This document shows, piece by piece, positions 15,762 to 25,429 of a stretch of 64,000 nucleotides of DNA. The stretch is from Acidaminobacter sp. GTDB lineage: Bacteria; Bacillota; Clostridia; Peptostreptococcales; Acidaminobacteraceae. The DNA is taken from positions 18,976-82,975 of the forward strand of contig NZ_JAOTSB010000013.1 in NCBI RefSeq assembly GCF_030247605.1. The letters are read 5' to 3'. A program made the position numbers and the translations under genes. The notes beneath the pieces are model-generated. The model was given only the letters and a program-made list of their open reading frames with translations. It did no database searches and was not told the origin of the DNA. Each line of letters begins with the position of its first letter. Position 1 is the first letter of the stretch.

Positions 15762-16556
15762 TTAACCGAACCGACCCGTAATGTAATCCTCTGTGCGCTT
15801 GTCCCTCGGATTGGAGAAAATTGCTTCAGTCTTGTCGTATTCGATCAAGTCCCCCATCAGAAAGAACGCGGTCTTGTCAGAAATTCTGGCCGCCTGCTGC
15901 ATGGAGTGGGTGACAATGGCAATGGTATACTCCTGCTTCAAACTGTCCATCAGTTCCTCAACCTTCAGTGTCGCGATTGGGTCGAGGGCAGAAGTCGGCT
16001 CGTCCATCAGGATGACATCCGGCTGGACCGCGATACACCGCGCGATGCAAAGGCGCTGCTGCTGACCGCCCGAAAGCCCGTAAGCATTGTCGTTAAGACG
16101 GTCCTTGACCTCATCCCATAGGGCAGCGCTCTTGAGGCTGGCCTCCGCTATTTCCATCAATAGTTTTTTATCCTTGATCCCATGGATTTTGGGGCCATAG
16201 ACGACGTTTTCAAAGATGGATTTAGGGAACGGATTCGGCTTTTGGAAGACCATGCCGACCTTGGTTCTGAGCTCCTCAACCCGCATGGATTTATCGAAAA
16301 TATCATTGCCGTGGTAAAGGATTTCGCCGGTGGTGCGGACGATTGGCACATTTTCGATCATTCGGTTCAAAGTCTTGATGAATGTGGACTTGCCACAGCC
16401 GGATGGGCCTATGATGGCCGTGATTTTGTTCTTCTCTATTTGCATATTGATGTTCTTAAGAGCCTGGTCGTTGCCGTACCAAAGGTTTAAGCCCCGTACA
16501 TCAAAGACATTGTTTTCAATTTCAGGGTTTTGAATGTTCAAAAGGATCTCCTCCAT
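15762..16556 (-). CDS. pstB: Phosphate ABC transporter ATPase PstB
   Basis: A 264-residue ABC ATPase. Walker [10 protein letters not shown] is near residue 52, the PstB-type [15 protein letters not shown] near 101, signature [15 protein letters not shown] near 160 and Walker [14 protein letters not shown] near 181. It energises phosphate import with PstA and PstC. It starts one base after the pstA stop region (16556 versus 16558), so the two are tightly coupled. Full length, with no defects. Confidence 0.97.
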   Translation of the reverse strand: MEEILLNIQNPEIENNVFDVRGLNLWYGNDQALKNINMQIEKNKITAIIGPSGCGKSTFIKTLNRMIENVPIVRTTGEILYHGNDIFDKSMRVEELRTKVGMVFQKPNPFPKSIFENVVYGPKIHGIKDKKLLMEIAEASLKSAALWDEVKDRLNDNAYGLSGGQQQRLCIARCIAVQPDVILMDEPTSALDPIATLKVEELMDSLKQEYTIAIVTHSMQQAARISDKTAFFLMGDLIEYDKTEAIFSNPRDKRTEDYITGRFG

Positions 16557-16557
16557 A

Positions 16558-17520
16558 TTAGAAGCGCTTCTGGAACTTGTTCCGTATGATGATAGCGACA
16601 GAATTCAGGATAAACAGAACTGCCAGGAGAACGACAATGGTTGCCGCGGCAAGGTTCGCGTATTCCGGTGTCAGTACGGTATCCAGCGTCCAGTAGTAAA
16701 TCTGGATAGGCAGCGCGGTAAAGTCATCCATAACGCTGTCAGGTATTTTCAATATGAGCGTCGGAATGCCCAGGACGACCAGCGGCGCAGTTTCTCCAAT
16801 AGCTCTGGACATGGCGAGAATGGATCCGGTGAGGATGCCAGGCAGCGCCACCGGCAGAACGACTTTGCGGATCGTCGTCCATTTGTCTGCGCCCATGCCG
16901 TAAGAGGCTTCCCGCAGGAATCCCGGAACCGCTTTGATGGCTTCCTGGCTGGCGACCACGACGGTTGGCAGAACCAGGAGGGACATGGTAAGTCCGCCTG
17001 CCAGTATGCTGGAGCCCAGGTTCAGCATCCGCCCGAAGACGGCCAGGCCGAGGAGTCCGAAGATCACGGACGGTACGCTGGCAAGGTTGGAAATATTGAC
17101 TTTGATAAAGCGCTGGATGCGCCCTTTCGCAGCATATTCCTCAAGATAGATGGCTGTTGACACACCGAGAATCAAGGTTACCGGCACGACAATGAGCATG
17201 AGGTAAACGGTTCCGAGGATCGCGCCATATATGCCCGCCTTATCAGCGAACCTTGAGAGATTGGAGGTCAGGAACTGAAGATCCAGCCAGCCGGCACTTT
17301 GAACACCTATTCGATATAAGAGGATGGCTAAAACGACGAGGGCAAACACGGTTGACAGTGAGAACAAATGCTTGAGGCCGTTGTTGAGTCTGACACGACG
17401 CTCAATGCGGCCGCTGTCAATTTTCACTTTATAGCGCTCGAAAGCGTGCGTTTGATCTGTCTCAAGCATGGTGTCTTCCCTGCCTTCTCTGAGGAATTCT
17501 AGTTTAGCTGCGCTCATCAA
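16558..17520 (-). CDS. pstA: Phosphate ABC transporter permease PstA
   Basis: A 320-residue permease with a long basic cytoplasmic N-terminus (about 45 residues) and six helices. The binding-protein-dependent transport loop [22 protein letters not shown] is near residue 225. It pairs with PstC to form the phosphate channel. The start overlaps the pstC stop by four bases. Several start codons are possible in the N-terminal region (Met-1, Met-2 or the Met at residue 18). Confidence 0.95.
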   Translation of the reverse strand: MMSAAKLEFLREGREDTMLETDQTHAFERYKVKIDSGRIERRVRLNNGLKHLFSLSTVFALVVLAILLYRIGVQSAGWLDLQFLTSNLSRFADKAGIYGAILGTVYLMLIVVPVTLILGVSTAIYLEEYAAKGRIQRFIKVNISNLASVPSVIFGLLGLAVFGRMLNLGSSILAGGLTMSLLVLPTVVVASQEAIKAVPGFLREASYGMGADKWTTIRKVVLPVALPGILTGSILAMSRAIGETAPLVVLGIPTLILKIPDSVMDDFTALPIQIYYWTLDTVLTPEYANLAAATIVVLLAVLFILNSVAIIIRNKFQKRF

Positions 17521-18440
17521 TATTCCTCCCTGTATTTATGAGAAATATGCTGGGCAATGAGGTTCATGACTAAGGTAAACAAGAACAGAATGAGACCGAC
17601 GGCATAAAGGCTGTAATAGCCCACTGTGCCGCTGCCGGCGTCACCGCTGGTAAACTCGACAATATATGCCGTCATGGTCTGCATGGACTGAGTGATGTCC
17701 AGAGTGAAATTCTTGGAGCTGCCGCTGGCAATGGTGACAATCATGGTTTCGCCAATCGCACGTGAAACCGCCAAAACAATAGAGGACATAATACCTGAAA
17801 TTGCCGCTGGAATGACGACCTTAAAGGTCACTTCCAGCCGGGTGGAACCCAGTCCCAGTGCGCCTTCCCGCATGATATTAGGGACGGCGTTCATGGCGTC
17901 CTCGGATAGAGAGGCTACCAACGGAATGATCATGATGCCCATGACGAGTCCGGGGCTTAACGCGTTCTTGGCGCCCAGCGTTGGAATCAGTTTCATTAAC
18001 AAAGGTGTCACAAAGGAATAGGCAAAGAAGCCATAGACTATGGTCGGGATACCGGCGAGGACTTCCATGATGGGCTTAAGGGTGCGGCGCGTTCTCTCCG
18101 AGGCGAACTGACTCAGGTAGATCGCAGCGGTCAGTCCTACCGGCACCGCGACGAGCATGGCGATCATGGAGGTAATGATGGTCCCGGTGATCAGCGGCAA
18201 AATGCCAAAGGACGGCTCAGCAGCGAGCGGCGCGAGCTTAGTACTGAAAACCTGAGCGACCGGCACCTGGCTGAAAAACTTTGCTGCGTCCGTGACCAGG
18301 GTTATTATAATGCCAAAGGTGGTGAACACCGAAACGAAGGCCATGACGAAAAAGAATTTTGGCATAAAGCGGTCAGAGATGTGCTTTTTATTCAGGATGT
18401 TGGTTTGAATCAATTGTCGAACGTGCGTATCTTGACTCAT
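17517..18440 (-). CDS. pstC: Phosphate ABC transporter permease PstC
   Basis: A permease of about 307 residues and six helices, with the EAA-type loop VIPAAISGIMSSIVLAVSRAIGET near residue 210 and the PstC-typical MEVLAGIPTIVYGFFAY near 117. I start it at ATG 18440 because GGAGTG is spaced 8 bases before it; a GTG three codons upstream is an alternative. It follows pstS across a hairpin-bearing 100-base gap. Confidence 0.95.
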   Translation of the reverse strand: MSQDTHVRQLIQTNILNKKHISDRFMPKFFFVMAFVSVFTTFGIIITLVTDAAKFFSQVPVAQVFSTKLAPLAAEPSFGILPLITGTIITSMIAMLVAVPVGLTAAIYLSQFASERTRRTLKPIMEVLAGIPTIVYGFFAYSFVTPLLMKLIPTLGAKNALSPGLVMGIMIIPLVASLSEDAMNAVPNIMREGALGLGSTRLEVTFKVVIPAAISGIMSSIVLAVSRAIGETMIVTIASGSSKNFTLDITQSMQTMTAYIVEFTSGDAGSGTVGYYSLYAVGLILFLFTLVMNLIAQHISHKYREEY

Positions 18441-18462
18441 CTTTTTCACTCCATTGTTTGTT

Positions 18463-18510
18463 CAGACAAAACTTCAAGATGGGCAGCCCCCGCCCCCACC
18501 TTGAAGTCTG
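18463..18510 (-). terminator. Intercistronic hairpin between pstS and pstC
   Basis: CAGAC and ACTTCAAGATGGG on one side pair with CCCACCTTGAAGTCTG on the other, giving a long interrupted stem. There is no strong T-run, so it is more likely an attenuator or mRNA-stabilising structure that raises PstS over the permeases. Confidence 0.55.
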
Positions 18511-18542
18511 AATTGTTGATTCGAATTTCAGCTTCCGGTCGA

Positions 18543-19538
18543 TTATTGAATCGCTTCGAGCTGAGTCAGGTACTCTGCGTAAGTCGCTTCCGGAAGCGGT
18601 GCGAAGCCGTTCTCGCCAGCGAGTCTTGCTGCGCCTTCAGGTGACACGACATATTTCGCGTAGTCGAGAACCTGCGGCTTTTCTTTTGCGTAGTTGAGGT
18701 TCAGGTAAGTGTAGACGAGCCTTGTGAAGCCACCGTACGGAAGCTCTTCGCCGATGGTCTCAAGAGTAGGCTCCACCGGGCCATTGCCAAAGTCGACTTT
18801 TACAGCGACCAGTTTATCTGTGTTGGTTGTATAGTAACCGAAGCCAAAGAACGCGATGGCATTTTTATCTTGAGAGACGAGGTCAACCAGCGTGGAATAC
18901 TCTTGTTGGAGGTTGGCGGTTGCGACCATCGGCTGCTTATCCAGGATCGTTTCAGCGAAGAATTCGTAGGTGCCGTGGTTCTCATTCGGACCGTAGAATT
19001 TGATTTCTTCTGCAGGCCAGTCAGCTCTGATGTCAGACCAGAGGACTTTGTCGTCTGCTTTGTAGCTGCCGGAGAGGAACATTTTGACGATTTCTTCTTG
19101 AGTCATTTCGGTTGCCCAGGTGTTCTCCGGATTGATGACCATAGTCAGGCCATCATAGGCAAGTTTAATTTCCATGACGTTGTCGCCCATTTTGAGGCCC
19201 TTTTCTTCGAGCTGCGCGATTTCTTCGTCTTTAATCTTTCTGGAAGCGTCGGAGAAGTCCGTATCACCTGGGATGAATTTCTTAAAGCCGGCGGAAGAAC
19301 CTGCGCGGCCGACCTGGACGCTGACTTCGTTCTGCTCGTTAACCATGTATTCTTCAGCGATGTGAGCCATGAGTGGATAAACCGTACCGGAACCGTCGAC
19401 GATGACGTCGCCGCTGAGTGCTTCAACTTGCTCAGCAGGTTCTGCTGCCGGAGCTTCAGCCGCAGGTTGGGAGCATGCTGCCAGCGAACCGACAATCCCA
19501 AGGGTCAACATCAGTACGAGTGCTTTTTTCTTTAACAT
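18543..19538 (-). CDS. pstS: Phosphate-binding lipoprotein PstS
   Basis: A 331-residue substrate-binding protein. The N-terminus is a lipoprotein signal with lipobox SLAAC, giving a lipidated Cys at residue 22, then an Ala/Glu/Pro-rich linker. The ligand domain begins VIVDGSGTVYPL and includes VGRAGSSAGFKKF, which is typical of phosphate binding in PstS. It is the first gene of the pst operon and sits behind a Pho-box-like repeat at 19681-19703. The start ATG at 19538 follows AGGAGGACTTGTAA. Two GACCATCGGC words lie inside (18750 and 18924). Confidence 0.95.
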   Translation of the reverse strand: MLKKKALVLMLTLGIVGSLAACSQPAAEAPAAEPAEQVEALSGDVIVDGSGTVYPLMAHIAEEYMVNEQNEVSVQVGRAGSSAGFKKFIPGDTDFSDASRKIKDEEIAQLEEKGLKMGDNVMEIKLAYDGLTMVINPENTWATEMTQEEIVKMFLSGSYKADDKVLWSDIRADWPAEEIKFYGPNENHGTYEFFAETILDKQPMVATANLQQEYSTLVDLVSQDKNAIAFFGFGYYTTNTDKLVAVKVDFGNGPVEPTLETIGEELPYGGFTRLVYTYLNLNYAKEKPQVLDYAKYVVSPEGAARLAGENGFAPLPEATYAEYLTQLEAIQ

Positions 19539-19680
19539 TTACAAGTCCTCCTAGTAGTCTCTTATTGGTTGTTTTTTGTTTTTTCGTTGATTGACTGGTT
19601 GAGGGCTTTCCTCGCGGGGCGTTTTGTCTTGCCTCAACCTTACAAACTGAGTTTAGCACGGAAAATTGGTCCTTGTGTTT

Positions 19681-19703
19681 TGTCAAAGTTAAGCGATTGT
19701 TAA
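19681..19703 (-). promoter_or_regulatory. Pho-box-like direct repeats upstream of pstS
   Basis: On the - strand the sequence reads TTAACA-N5-TTAACT-N-TTGACA. The first two hexamers are spaced by 11 bases, which matches the TTAACA direct-repeat pattern known for PhoP/PhoB-type boxes. It lies about 143 bases before the pstS start. The last hexamer could also act as a -35 box. Confidence 0.7.
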
Positions 19704-19750
19704 ATCCATGTTGAATCTTGCGTGGTAAAATATGGATGATAAGCATAGTT

Positions 19751-19779
19751 AGGAAGGCGGTGTCAGACACTGCCTTCCT
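19751..19779. repeat. REP-like palindrome, copy 3
   Basis: A 29-nt palindrome with core GGTGTCAGACAC and outer AGGAAGGC/GCCTTCCT arms. One centre-flanking pair is mismatched. It lies between pstS and luxS. Confidence 0.8.
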
Positions 19780-19877
19780 GATATGATAAGTGGAAAAAGG
19801 TACGTCGCACCTTTTTCCCCCTTCAAAGATGTGATATTCTGGAGATAGTATTTTAACGAAAAGGAGTCTGATCCCCC

Positions 19878-20351
19878 TTGAAAAAAATTGAAAGCTTTAC
19901 AGTAGACCACTTACGTCTAAATCTGGGCGTCTACGTCTCCAGAGTCGATCAAATCGGCGCTGAAACCGTGACGACCTTTGACCTTCGCATGAAGTACCCA
20001 AATAAAGAGCGTCTGGACAACGGCGCCATCCACACCCTGGAGCACTTGATCGCGACCTTTGTGAGGAATGATGAGGAATTTGCCTCCAGGATCCTCTATT
20101 TCGGACCTATGGGCTGTCTGACAGGGATGTACTTGCTGGTCCACGGGGTGTACACCTCTGAGGAAATCCTGCCGCTGCTGAAGCGCGCCTTCGCCTTTGC
20201 GGCTGATTATAATGGCGAGCTCCCAGGCGTCAGCGCTATAGAATGCGGCAACTATGAGCTTCATAATCTGGAAGGCGCTAAACTTGAGGCTGCAGCTTAT
20301 TTGGAAGTGCTCAGCCATGCAGGACCGGAAAACTTGAATTATCCGCAGTAG
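19878..20351 (+). CDS. luxS: S-ribosylhomocysteine lyase LuxS
   Basis: A 157-residue LuxS. The metal site HTLEH is near residue 55 and the third ligand Cys lies in SAIECGNYELHN near residue 123. It cleaves S-ribosylhomocysteine to homocysteine and DPD, the precursor of autoinducer-2. The initiator is TTG at 19878 behind AAGGAGTCTG (spacing about 11). Directly downstream on the same strand is mtnN, which makes its substrate, so the pair forms an activated-methyl-cycle unit. Length is normal. Confidence 0.97.
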   Translation: MKKIESFTVDHLRLNLGVYVSRVDQIGAETVTTFDLRMKYPNKERLDNGAIHTLEHLIATFVRNDEEFASRILYFGPMGCLTGMYLLVHGVYTSEEILPLLKRAFAFAADYNGELPGVSAIECGNYELHNLEGAKLEAAAYLEVLSHAGPENLNYPQ

Positions 20352-20432
20352 TGCACGTCCCTGCAAAAGGCATCCCTGAGTCATATCAAATTGAAGTCTA
20401 GGATATCATGAGCTTATTGAGAGGAGTCCCTT

Positions 20433-21131
20433 ATGACAAAAATTGCGATTATAGGCGCCATGGATTTGGAAACGGAACAGCTGAAGGCGCTGATGACCAT
20501 CGGCAAAAAAAAGGTAGTGGCTGGCATTACCTTCTTCGACGGAAAACTTAAGGAACAGGATGTCATTGTGGCGACCTGCGGCGTAGGCAAAGTGAACGCT
20601 GCGGTGTGCACCCAAATTATGATTTCGGAGTTTGGCGCTGGCACCGTGATCAACACGGGCGTTTCCGGTGCAATCCACCACAGCCTGAATGTGGGAGATA
20701 TAGTCATTTCAACGGATTGCCTTCAGCATGACGTGGATTGTACGGCCTTTGGCTATTCCCACGGCATGATCCCGCGCATGGAGACTTCCGTATTTCCAGC
20801 GGATGCTGCTTTGGTCGAGCTTGCCTACGCGGTCAGCCAGGCGCACATTAAGGATCACCAGGTATTTAAAGGCCGGATCGTCTCCGGGGACCAGTTTGTC
20901 GCGTCGCCTGACCGGAAGGATTTTATTGAGAAGGTCTTCAGCGCTTACACTACCGAAATGGAAGGCGCTTCTATTGCCCACGTTTGTCACTTGAATCAAG
21001 TGCCGTTTGTGATCATCAGGGCTATGTCCGACAAAGCGGATGGTTCGGCCCATGTCAATTTTGACGAATTCGCGGTTATGGCAGCTGAGAATTCCAACCG
21101 CATTGTTCTGGGAATGCTGGACAAAATATAA
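20433..21131 (+). CDS. mtnN: 5'-methylthioadenosine/S-adenosylhomocysteine nucleosidase
   Basis: A 232-residue nucleosidase starting MTKIAIIGAMDLETEQL. Conserved parts are VATCGVGKVNAA near residue 48, GTVINTGVSGAI near 71, VEMEGASIAHVC-type EMEGASIAHV near 175 and RAMSDKAD near 198 (catalytic Asp). It removes adenine from MTA and SAH and feeds LuxS. It lies 81 bases after luxS, behind GAGAGGAGTCCC. A GACCATCGGCA word followed by an A-run lies within it at 20495-20505 and encodes the peptide MTIGKK. Confidence 0.95.
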   Translation: MTKIAIIGAMDLETEQLKALMTIGKKKVVAGITFFDGKLKEQDVIVATCGVGKVNAAVCTQIMISEFGAGTVINTGVSGAIHHSLNVGDIVISTDCLQHDVDCTAFGYSHGMIPRMETSVFPADAALVELAYAVSQAHIKDHQVFKGRIVSGDQFVASPDRKDFIEKVFSAYTTEMEGASIAHVCHLNQVPFVIIRAMSDKADGSAHVNFDEFAVMAAENSNRIVLGMLDKI

Positions 21132-21174
21132 GAAAGTTTTCGTTTTGAAACATAAAGATCAATGAGATCAAGTA

Positions 21175-21220
21175 AGGGACGCAGACAGAATCAATTTCTG
21201 TCCGCGTCCCTGTTTTGTTT
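21175..21220 (+). terminator. Terminator after mtnN
   Basis: AGGGACGC and GACAGAA pair with TTCTGTC and GCGTCCCT across a short loop (21175-21211), followed by GTTTTGTTTG. It closes the luxS-mtnN unit. Confidence 0.9.
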
Positions 21221-21301
21221 GTCACAGTAAGTTTGGTGCCCTGCAAATTCTTAAACTGCAACATACTATAGGCCGCGACACCACTCTTAACGCCTGAACG
21301 T

Positions 21302-21336
21302 AAAAAAACGCACCAGCCAAAGCCGATGCGTTTTTA
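21302..21336 (-). terminator. Terminator after sstT
   Basis: AAAAACGCA pairs with TGCGTTTTT around a 14-base loop. On the - strand the stem is followed by further T's. It lies 30 bases beyond the sstT stop. Confidence 0.8.
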
Positions 21337-21365
21337 CATTCAAATTTTTATAAGCTTCTTACTGA

Positions 21366-22613
21366 TTACTCGACGTCAACCGCTCTATTTTCAAAGACAA
21401 TAGGCTCGCCTGCTTTACGCTTCTTAGCGTACTCTGCAGTCGCTGTAAAGAGAACGTCTGTAGATGAGTTCAGCGCTGTTTCGCAAGAATCCTGAAGGAC
21501 GCCGACGATAAAGCCAACGCCGACAACCTGCATAGCGACGTCATTTGGAATACCGAACAAGCTTGCAGCAAGCGGGATGAGGAGGAGTGAACCACCTGCA
21601 ACGCCGGAAGCGCCGCATGCGCTGACTGCTGACAGGACGCTGAGGATAACCGCTGTAGGCAGATCGACAGGAATGCCTAGTGTATGAACCGCAGCAAGTG
21701 TCAATACTGAAATGGTAACCGCAGCGCCAGCCATATTGATCGTTGCGCCGAGCGGAATGGATACAGAATAAGTGTCTTTGTCGAGATTAAGGCTTTCGCA
21801 AAGTCTCATGTTGACTGGGATATTCGCAGCGGAGCTTCTTGTAAAGAACGCAGTCAAGCCGCTCTCTTTAAGGCATCTGAATACAAGCGGGAACGGGTTT
21901 TTGCGGATGTTGAACCATACGATCAGCGGATTGACAACGAGTGCAATAAAGAACATTGTACCAATCAGAACCGCGAGCAACTGTCCATAACCAAGCAATG
22001 TGCCGAGGCCACTAGTCGCAATGGAGTCAAATACCAGACCCATGATGCCGAGCGGCGCGAAGCCAATGACCCAGCGAACCATTTGGGAAAGTGCGTCAGC
22101 GAAGTTGGTGATCATTGTCTTTGTCGTATCAGGAGCATGTCTGAGCGCCAATCCAAGTACGACTGCCCATGAAAGAACGCCAATGTAGTTTGCGTTCATC
22201 AAAGCACGGACCGGGTTGTCAACGATATTGAGAAGAAGCGCTTTAAGAACTTCTGTGACACCACCAGGTGCCGCAATGCCTTCTACGCCAGTTGTAAGTA
22301 CCAAAGTAACAGGGAACATGAAGCTGACAATAACCGCGACAAGACCAGCTACAAAAGTACCGAGCAAGTAAAGGGCAATGATCCCTTTCATGTTGGTTTG
22401 CTGACCGTGCTTATGCTGGGAGATCGCGCCCATGACGAGGAAGAATACCAAAACCGGCGCAATAGCTTTCAACGCGCCAACAAAAAGTGAGCCAAAGATC
22501 GTGATTGGCTTTGCAGCCTCAGGAAGTGCAACTGCTAAAATAATACCAATAATAAGACCGATTAAAATACGCTTGACAAGACTTAAATGATTCCACTTAT
22601 GAAGTAATTGCAT
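21366..22613 (-). CDS. sstT: Serine/threonine:Na+ symporter SstT
   Basis: A 415-residue member of the dicarboxylate/amino-acid:cation symporter family. It shows the SstT-type segments [20 protein letters not shown] near residue 285, [20 protein letters not shown] near 320 and [17 protein letters not shown] near 360. It imports serine and threonine with Na+. I start it at ATG 22613 because AGGAGGACTCATACTTT precedes it and the length then matches characterised SstT (about 414). An upstream in-frame start would add 21 residues without a ribosome site. Monocistronic, with its own terminator. Confidence 0.93.
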   Translation of the reverse strand: MQLLHKWNHLSLVKRILIGLIIGIILAVALPEAAKPITIFGSLFVGALKAIAPVLVFFLVMGAISQHKHGQQTNMKGIIALYLLGTFVAGLVAVIVSFMFPVTLVLTTGVEGIAAPGGVTEVLKALLLNIVDNPVRALMNANYIGVLSWAVVLGLALRHAPDTTKTMITNFADALSQMVRWVIGFAPLGIMGLVFDSIATSGLGTLLGYGQLLAVLIGTMFFIALVVNPLIVWFNIRKNPFPLVFRCLKESGLTAFFTRSSAANIPVNMRLCESLNLDKDTYSVSIPLGATINMAGAAVTISVLTLAAVHTLGIPVDLPTAVILSVLSAVSACGASGVAGGSLLLIPLAASLFGIPNDVAMQVVGVGFIVGVLQDSCETALNSSTDVLFTATAEYAKKRKAGEPIVFENRAVDVE

Positions 22614-22951
22614 AAAGTATGAGTCCTCCTTAATTCGCTTCGGGAACATAATGTTGTTCCTCAGTGGTGTCGGCATTTCAAATTCGCTGTCAACATCACC
22701 AATTCTAACTCAAAATACCGAATAAGGGAAGAGAAAAATGTTATTATTTTTTAATTTTTTAGTCGAATTAACTGAAAATTGCATACTTTTAGTTAATTCT
22801 GAATTTTAATAATATTAGTCAGATCACGGTTTATCCAGTCAATTTAATCACAGAAATAACGGTTTACATAATATCCAAACCTCAACACCCGTACCAATTC
22901 CCTCTCGAAAAAGTGATATTAACTATAAAAATATAAGTTTACATAACACAA

Positions 22952-22973
22952 GCGCACCCTTCACAGGGTGCGC
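22952..22973 (-). terminator. Hairpin downstream of the RocB-like gene
   Basis: A perfect 8-bp stem with a 6-base loop. On the - strand it is followed by TTGTGTTATG, a weak U-run. It is the only good candidate terminator for the peptidase transcript. Confidence 0.5.
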
Positions 22974-23079
22974 CGACAAAATAATCTATAAATAACCTAA
23001 ACCGCCTTCCAATGCCGCGATTTGATATTCCAAAGCAGACACGAATGCCCAGCGCCCCCGCTTTAAGCGCCTTTACCCC

Positions 23080-23165
23080 TTTTAGCGACAATCGCAGAGT
23101 GAAAAAACATTAAAAGCATTAATCCGCCGATGGTCAGCATTCCCCAAAATATGCCCGATCTGATC
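23080..23165 (-). pseudogene. Short hydrophobic reading frame after the RocB-like gene (possible small membrane protein or remnant)
   Basis: Read on the - strand from about 23165, an open frame gives IRSGIFWGMLTIGGLMLLM and then FFHSAIVAKRGKGA before a stop. It looks like a single membrane helix with a basic tail, as in the tiny partner subunits of some Na+ symporters. There is no clear start with a ribosome site: the only ATGs are internal, and a CTG would be needed. It may be a decayed gene or an unrecognised small protein. Confidence 0.3.
23126..23135 (-). repeat. Intergenic copy of the GACCATCGGC word
   Basis: GCCGATGGTC on the + strand, lying within the short hydrophobic frame beyond the RocB-like gene. 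The eleventh base differs from the consensus. Confidence 0.7.
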
Positions 23166-23186
23166 AGCGACTAAATAAGCGCTCTG

Positions 23187-24866
23187 TTAGATTGCTGAAG
23201 ACTCACGCTCTTCCAAAAGAGCCAGCAGCGTCTCATAAACCAGCTGCGGTGCCACATTAAAGGAATAGTCCCGCTGAATCCGCTCTGTGAACTGGTGGGC
23301 GTCCTTGCCATAAGGACCTATATTGACCACGGGAAGACTCAACTTTTGCATGTCCTCAATAGGGAGCTTGTATCTGGATCCATAGGCGGGCATGTTGTTC
23401 TGAAGGGCGACAATGCGCTCGTTCTTAGGCGCTGATACAAAACTAAGATCCGAAATATAGGGATAGAACTTCCGGCTCAACACCTTGCGTGCGCTCCCCT
23501 GAGCCTGGATCGCATGTTCCACCGCTTCCAGAAGACGCACGTCCTTGGCCCAGTTGCCCTTGACGTAGTTATGCGGATAATACGGCGGCGAAAAGTACAC
23601 AATGACTATAGGATCCTTGAAGGACCACAGACTGTGAACCGCTTCAACGATCCTCTGCCCGAAGAGGCGCTCGTCAATAGACGGATCCTTAAGCATCTCC
23701 GCTTTCAAGGCCTCAATATGAGCTTTCAGGACCGCTTCCCCACGCTCCTCCTTGACCGCTTCATAGAGGGCCTGATAGGAGATGACTCTGGCGCGCCACG
23801 GAAGCAGTCTGTGTTCCATTCGGCTGGCTTTGCAGTAAATGTCATAGCGCTCATTCAGGACGTTGACTACGTCGGAGAATGCCTCGTGAGCCGCACGGAT
23901 CATCTTGGACATGACCTCGTCCGGAGTGCTCTTGTGTGTCGCGTAGTTGAAGTAAAGATTTGTCGCTCTTGCGATCTGGACGGAGTATTCTTCTTTCTGG
24001 TCGCGCTGCTGGAGCGTGATTGGCGGAAGGGACACCTCACCATCCGCTACGTCCGAGAAAGCGACATTTTTATTGATTTTATGAATGATGGCGCCGGCAA
24101 TCTGGTTGGGGTCAAGGCCCTTAAACGGATCCCCCACGTGGGTTTCCTTGCCAATGACATAAAACGACGGCATCAGCTTTCCCACTGTCCCAATATAGAT
24201 ATAGCGGTCCTCGTCCCCCTCATAGCGCGGGGCCATGTAATCAGTATCCAAGACGGCCAGGTACTCATAGCCCTCCTTTTCCTGAAGGCGAACCAGCTCC
24301 GGCACCACTGAAAGCATGCCGCCGGAATTGCCCTCTTCATCCCCCACTGCAGCGAAGACAATATTTCCGGAGAGATTTTCCACATCCTCGGACAACAGCT
24401 CCAGCAAGCTGATGATGATGGCCACACCACATTTCATGTCGAGGATCCCCCTGCCAAACAGCCATTCGCCGGAATCCAGGTCCGCTTTGGCTTCCTCGGA
24501 CAACGTCACGGTCTTCAACGCTTCAATCAGCGCCTCCGGCTTTGTGGCAAGGGACTTGAAATCCCCATAATCGCTGATGCCAACCGTATCTGTGTGACCA
24601 ATCGTTATGACCGTCTTTTTTGACGCGTCCTTTTGACCCTCCAACCTGGCCACCACACTGAAACGGCCGAGAGGATCGTTGATAAACGGCTGCTTGACCA
24701 GAAGCTGAGGGTTTTGCTTCCAGTACGGCAGATCAGACAGCACTTTATAGACCAGTTCGCTCATGGCGAGTTCATCTGAGGTGGCTACGACACTGCGGCA
24801 ATTGACGAGTTCCAGTGTCAGCCGCTCTATCCTTTGAGCAAGCGCTTCCTTCTCCATCTTCTCCAT
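23187..24866 (-). CDS. RocB-like M20 family metallopeptidase
   Basis: A protein of about 559 residues of the M20 zinc peptidase family. The metal-site segments are VITIGHTDTVG near residue 88, ILDMKCGVAI near 140 and AVGDEEGNSGG near 175. The overall length and the second half (YPYISDLSFVSAP, INIGPYGKDAHQFTERI-type VVNIGPYGKDAHQFTER) match the RocB group, which accompanies arginine catabolism in Bacillus. It probably hydrolyses an amino-acid conjugate or peptide. I use ATG 24866 because GGAGGAAAATGCA precedes it; an ATG 15 bases upstream is the site's own left edge. The substrate is not known. Confidence 0.85.
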   Translation of the reverse strand: MEKMEKEALAQRIERLTLELVNCRSVVATSDELAMSELVYKVLSDLPYWKQNPQLLVKQPFINDPLGRFSVVARLEGQKDASKKTVITIGHTDTVGISDYGDFKSLATKPEALIEALKTVTLSEEAKADLDSGEWLFGRGILDMKCGVAIIISLLELLSEDVENLSGNIVFAAVGDEEGNSGGMLSVVPELVRLQEKEGYEYLAVLDTDYMAPRYEGDEDRYIYIGTVGKLMPSFYVIGKETHVGDPFKGLDPNQIAGAIIHKINKNVAFSDVADGEVSLPPITLQQRDQKEEYSVQIARATNLYFNYATHKSTPDEVMSKMIRAAHEAFSDVVNVLNERYDIYCKASRMEHRLLPWRARVISYQALYEAVKEERGEAVLKAHIEALKAEMLKDPSIDERLFGQRIVEAVHSLWSFKDPIVIVYFSPPYYPHNYVKGNWAKDVRLLEAVEHAIQAQGSARKVLSRKFYPYISDLSFVSAPKNERIVALQNNMPAYGSRYKLPIEDMQKLSLPVVNIGPYGKDAHQFTERIQRDYSFNVAPQLVYETLLALLEERESSAI

Positions 24867-25030
24867 TGCATTTTCCTCCATATAACTGCATTATTATAGG
24901 CGATTTAACATCTATTACATTCTATTATAGTCAATTTCGCACCAAATGCACTATCCAAATTGGATAATTTCCCTATGTGGAGGATAAAGTTTTTTTATGC
25001 TCGTTCGTGGTTTTTTACACACCCACCCCA

Positions 25031-25378
25031 TTAATAAAAATAAGCGTCGTGTAACTTTTCCATCCAAAATTCTTTGAGGACTTCAAGGTCTTCCGCGAAA
25101 GCTTCCCCGGTCTGAGTCTCACTTTTCTCCAGGGACTCCAGAACCTCAAACTCGAAGGCCTCTGCCCCGAGGTGCGTCCAATCTCTCTGCAGCTTAAGAT
25201 TCAGCCCGGCGCCCGTTTTCTTCGCAAATTCAAATCGATTCCGGCTGCCTTTCAGATCCCCCGTTGCTTCGAGGAGAATCTGCCCGCTGTGAGTGTTGCG
25301 AATGACAAACACACCGCCGATGATGGTGCGTTCTTCATATTGTGCCCTGAGTTCCTTTTTGGTTTTCCTATCTTTCAT
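25031..25378 (-). CDS. GIY-YIG nuclease-family protein
   Basis: A protein of about 115 residues. GGVFVIRNTHSGQILLEAT near residue 20 corresponds to the GIY-YIG core, followed by RNRFEFAKKTG, HPKLQ-like NLKLQRDWTHLGAEAFEFEV and a C-terminal acidic helix. This is the small stand-alone subgroup found across Firmicutes, of unknown role. I start at ATG 25378 because CCAGGAGGAGATCTC precedes it. It lies 13 bases from the next - strand gene upstream (25430) and could be co-transcribed with it. Confidence 0.8.
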   Translation of the reverse strand: MKDRKTKKELRAQYEERTIIGGVFVIRNTHSGQILLEATGDLKGSRNRFEFAKKTGAGLNLKLQRDWTHLGAEAFEFEVLESLEKSETQTGEAFAEDLEVLKEFWMEKLHDAYFY

Positions 25379-25429
25379 GAGATCTCCTCCTGGTAATTGA
25401 ATGAATGGTATTGACAATAAGACCCCCAG

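Larger units (their letters stand above)
19539..19877. other. Intergenic region between pstS and luxS
   Basis: A 339-base gap between divergent genes. It holds the Pho-box-like site (19681-19703), a REP-like palindrome (19751-19779) and a second perfect hairpin, GGAAAAAGGT with ACCTTTTTCC (19792-19801 and 19809-19818). The luxS ribosome site is at 19861-19866. No further gene is seen. Confidence 0.7.
22614..23186. other. Intergenic region between sstT and the RocB-like gene
   Basis: About 570 bases without a confident gene. The part next to sstT (22680-22950) is AT-rich and should hold its promoter. A perfect 8-bp hairpin, GCGCACCC/GGGTGCGC, lies at 22952-22973. A GACCATCGGC word lies at 23126-23135. 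A short hydrophobic reading frame on the - strand just beyond the peptidase gene is described separately. Confidence 0.6.

Noticed and set aside
23514..24311. 265-codon open frame on the + strand
   Set aside because: Antisense to the RocB-like peptidase, with no family resemblance.
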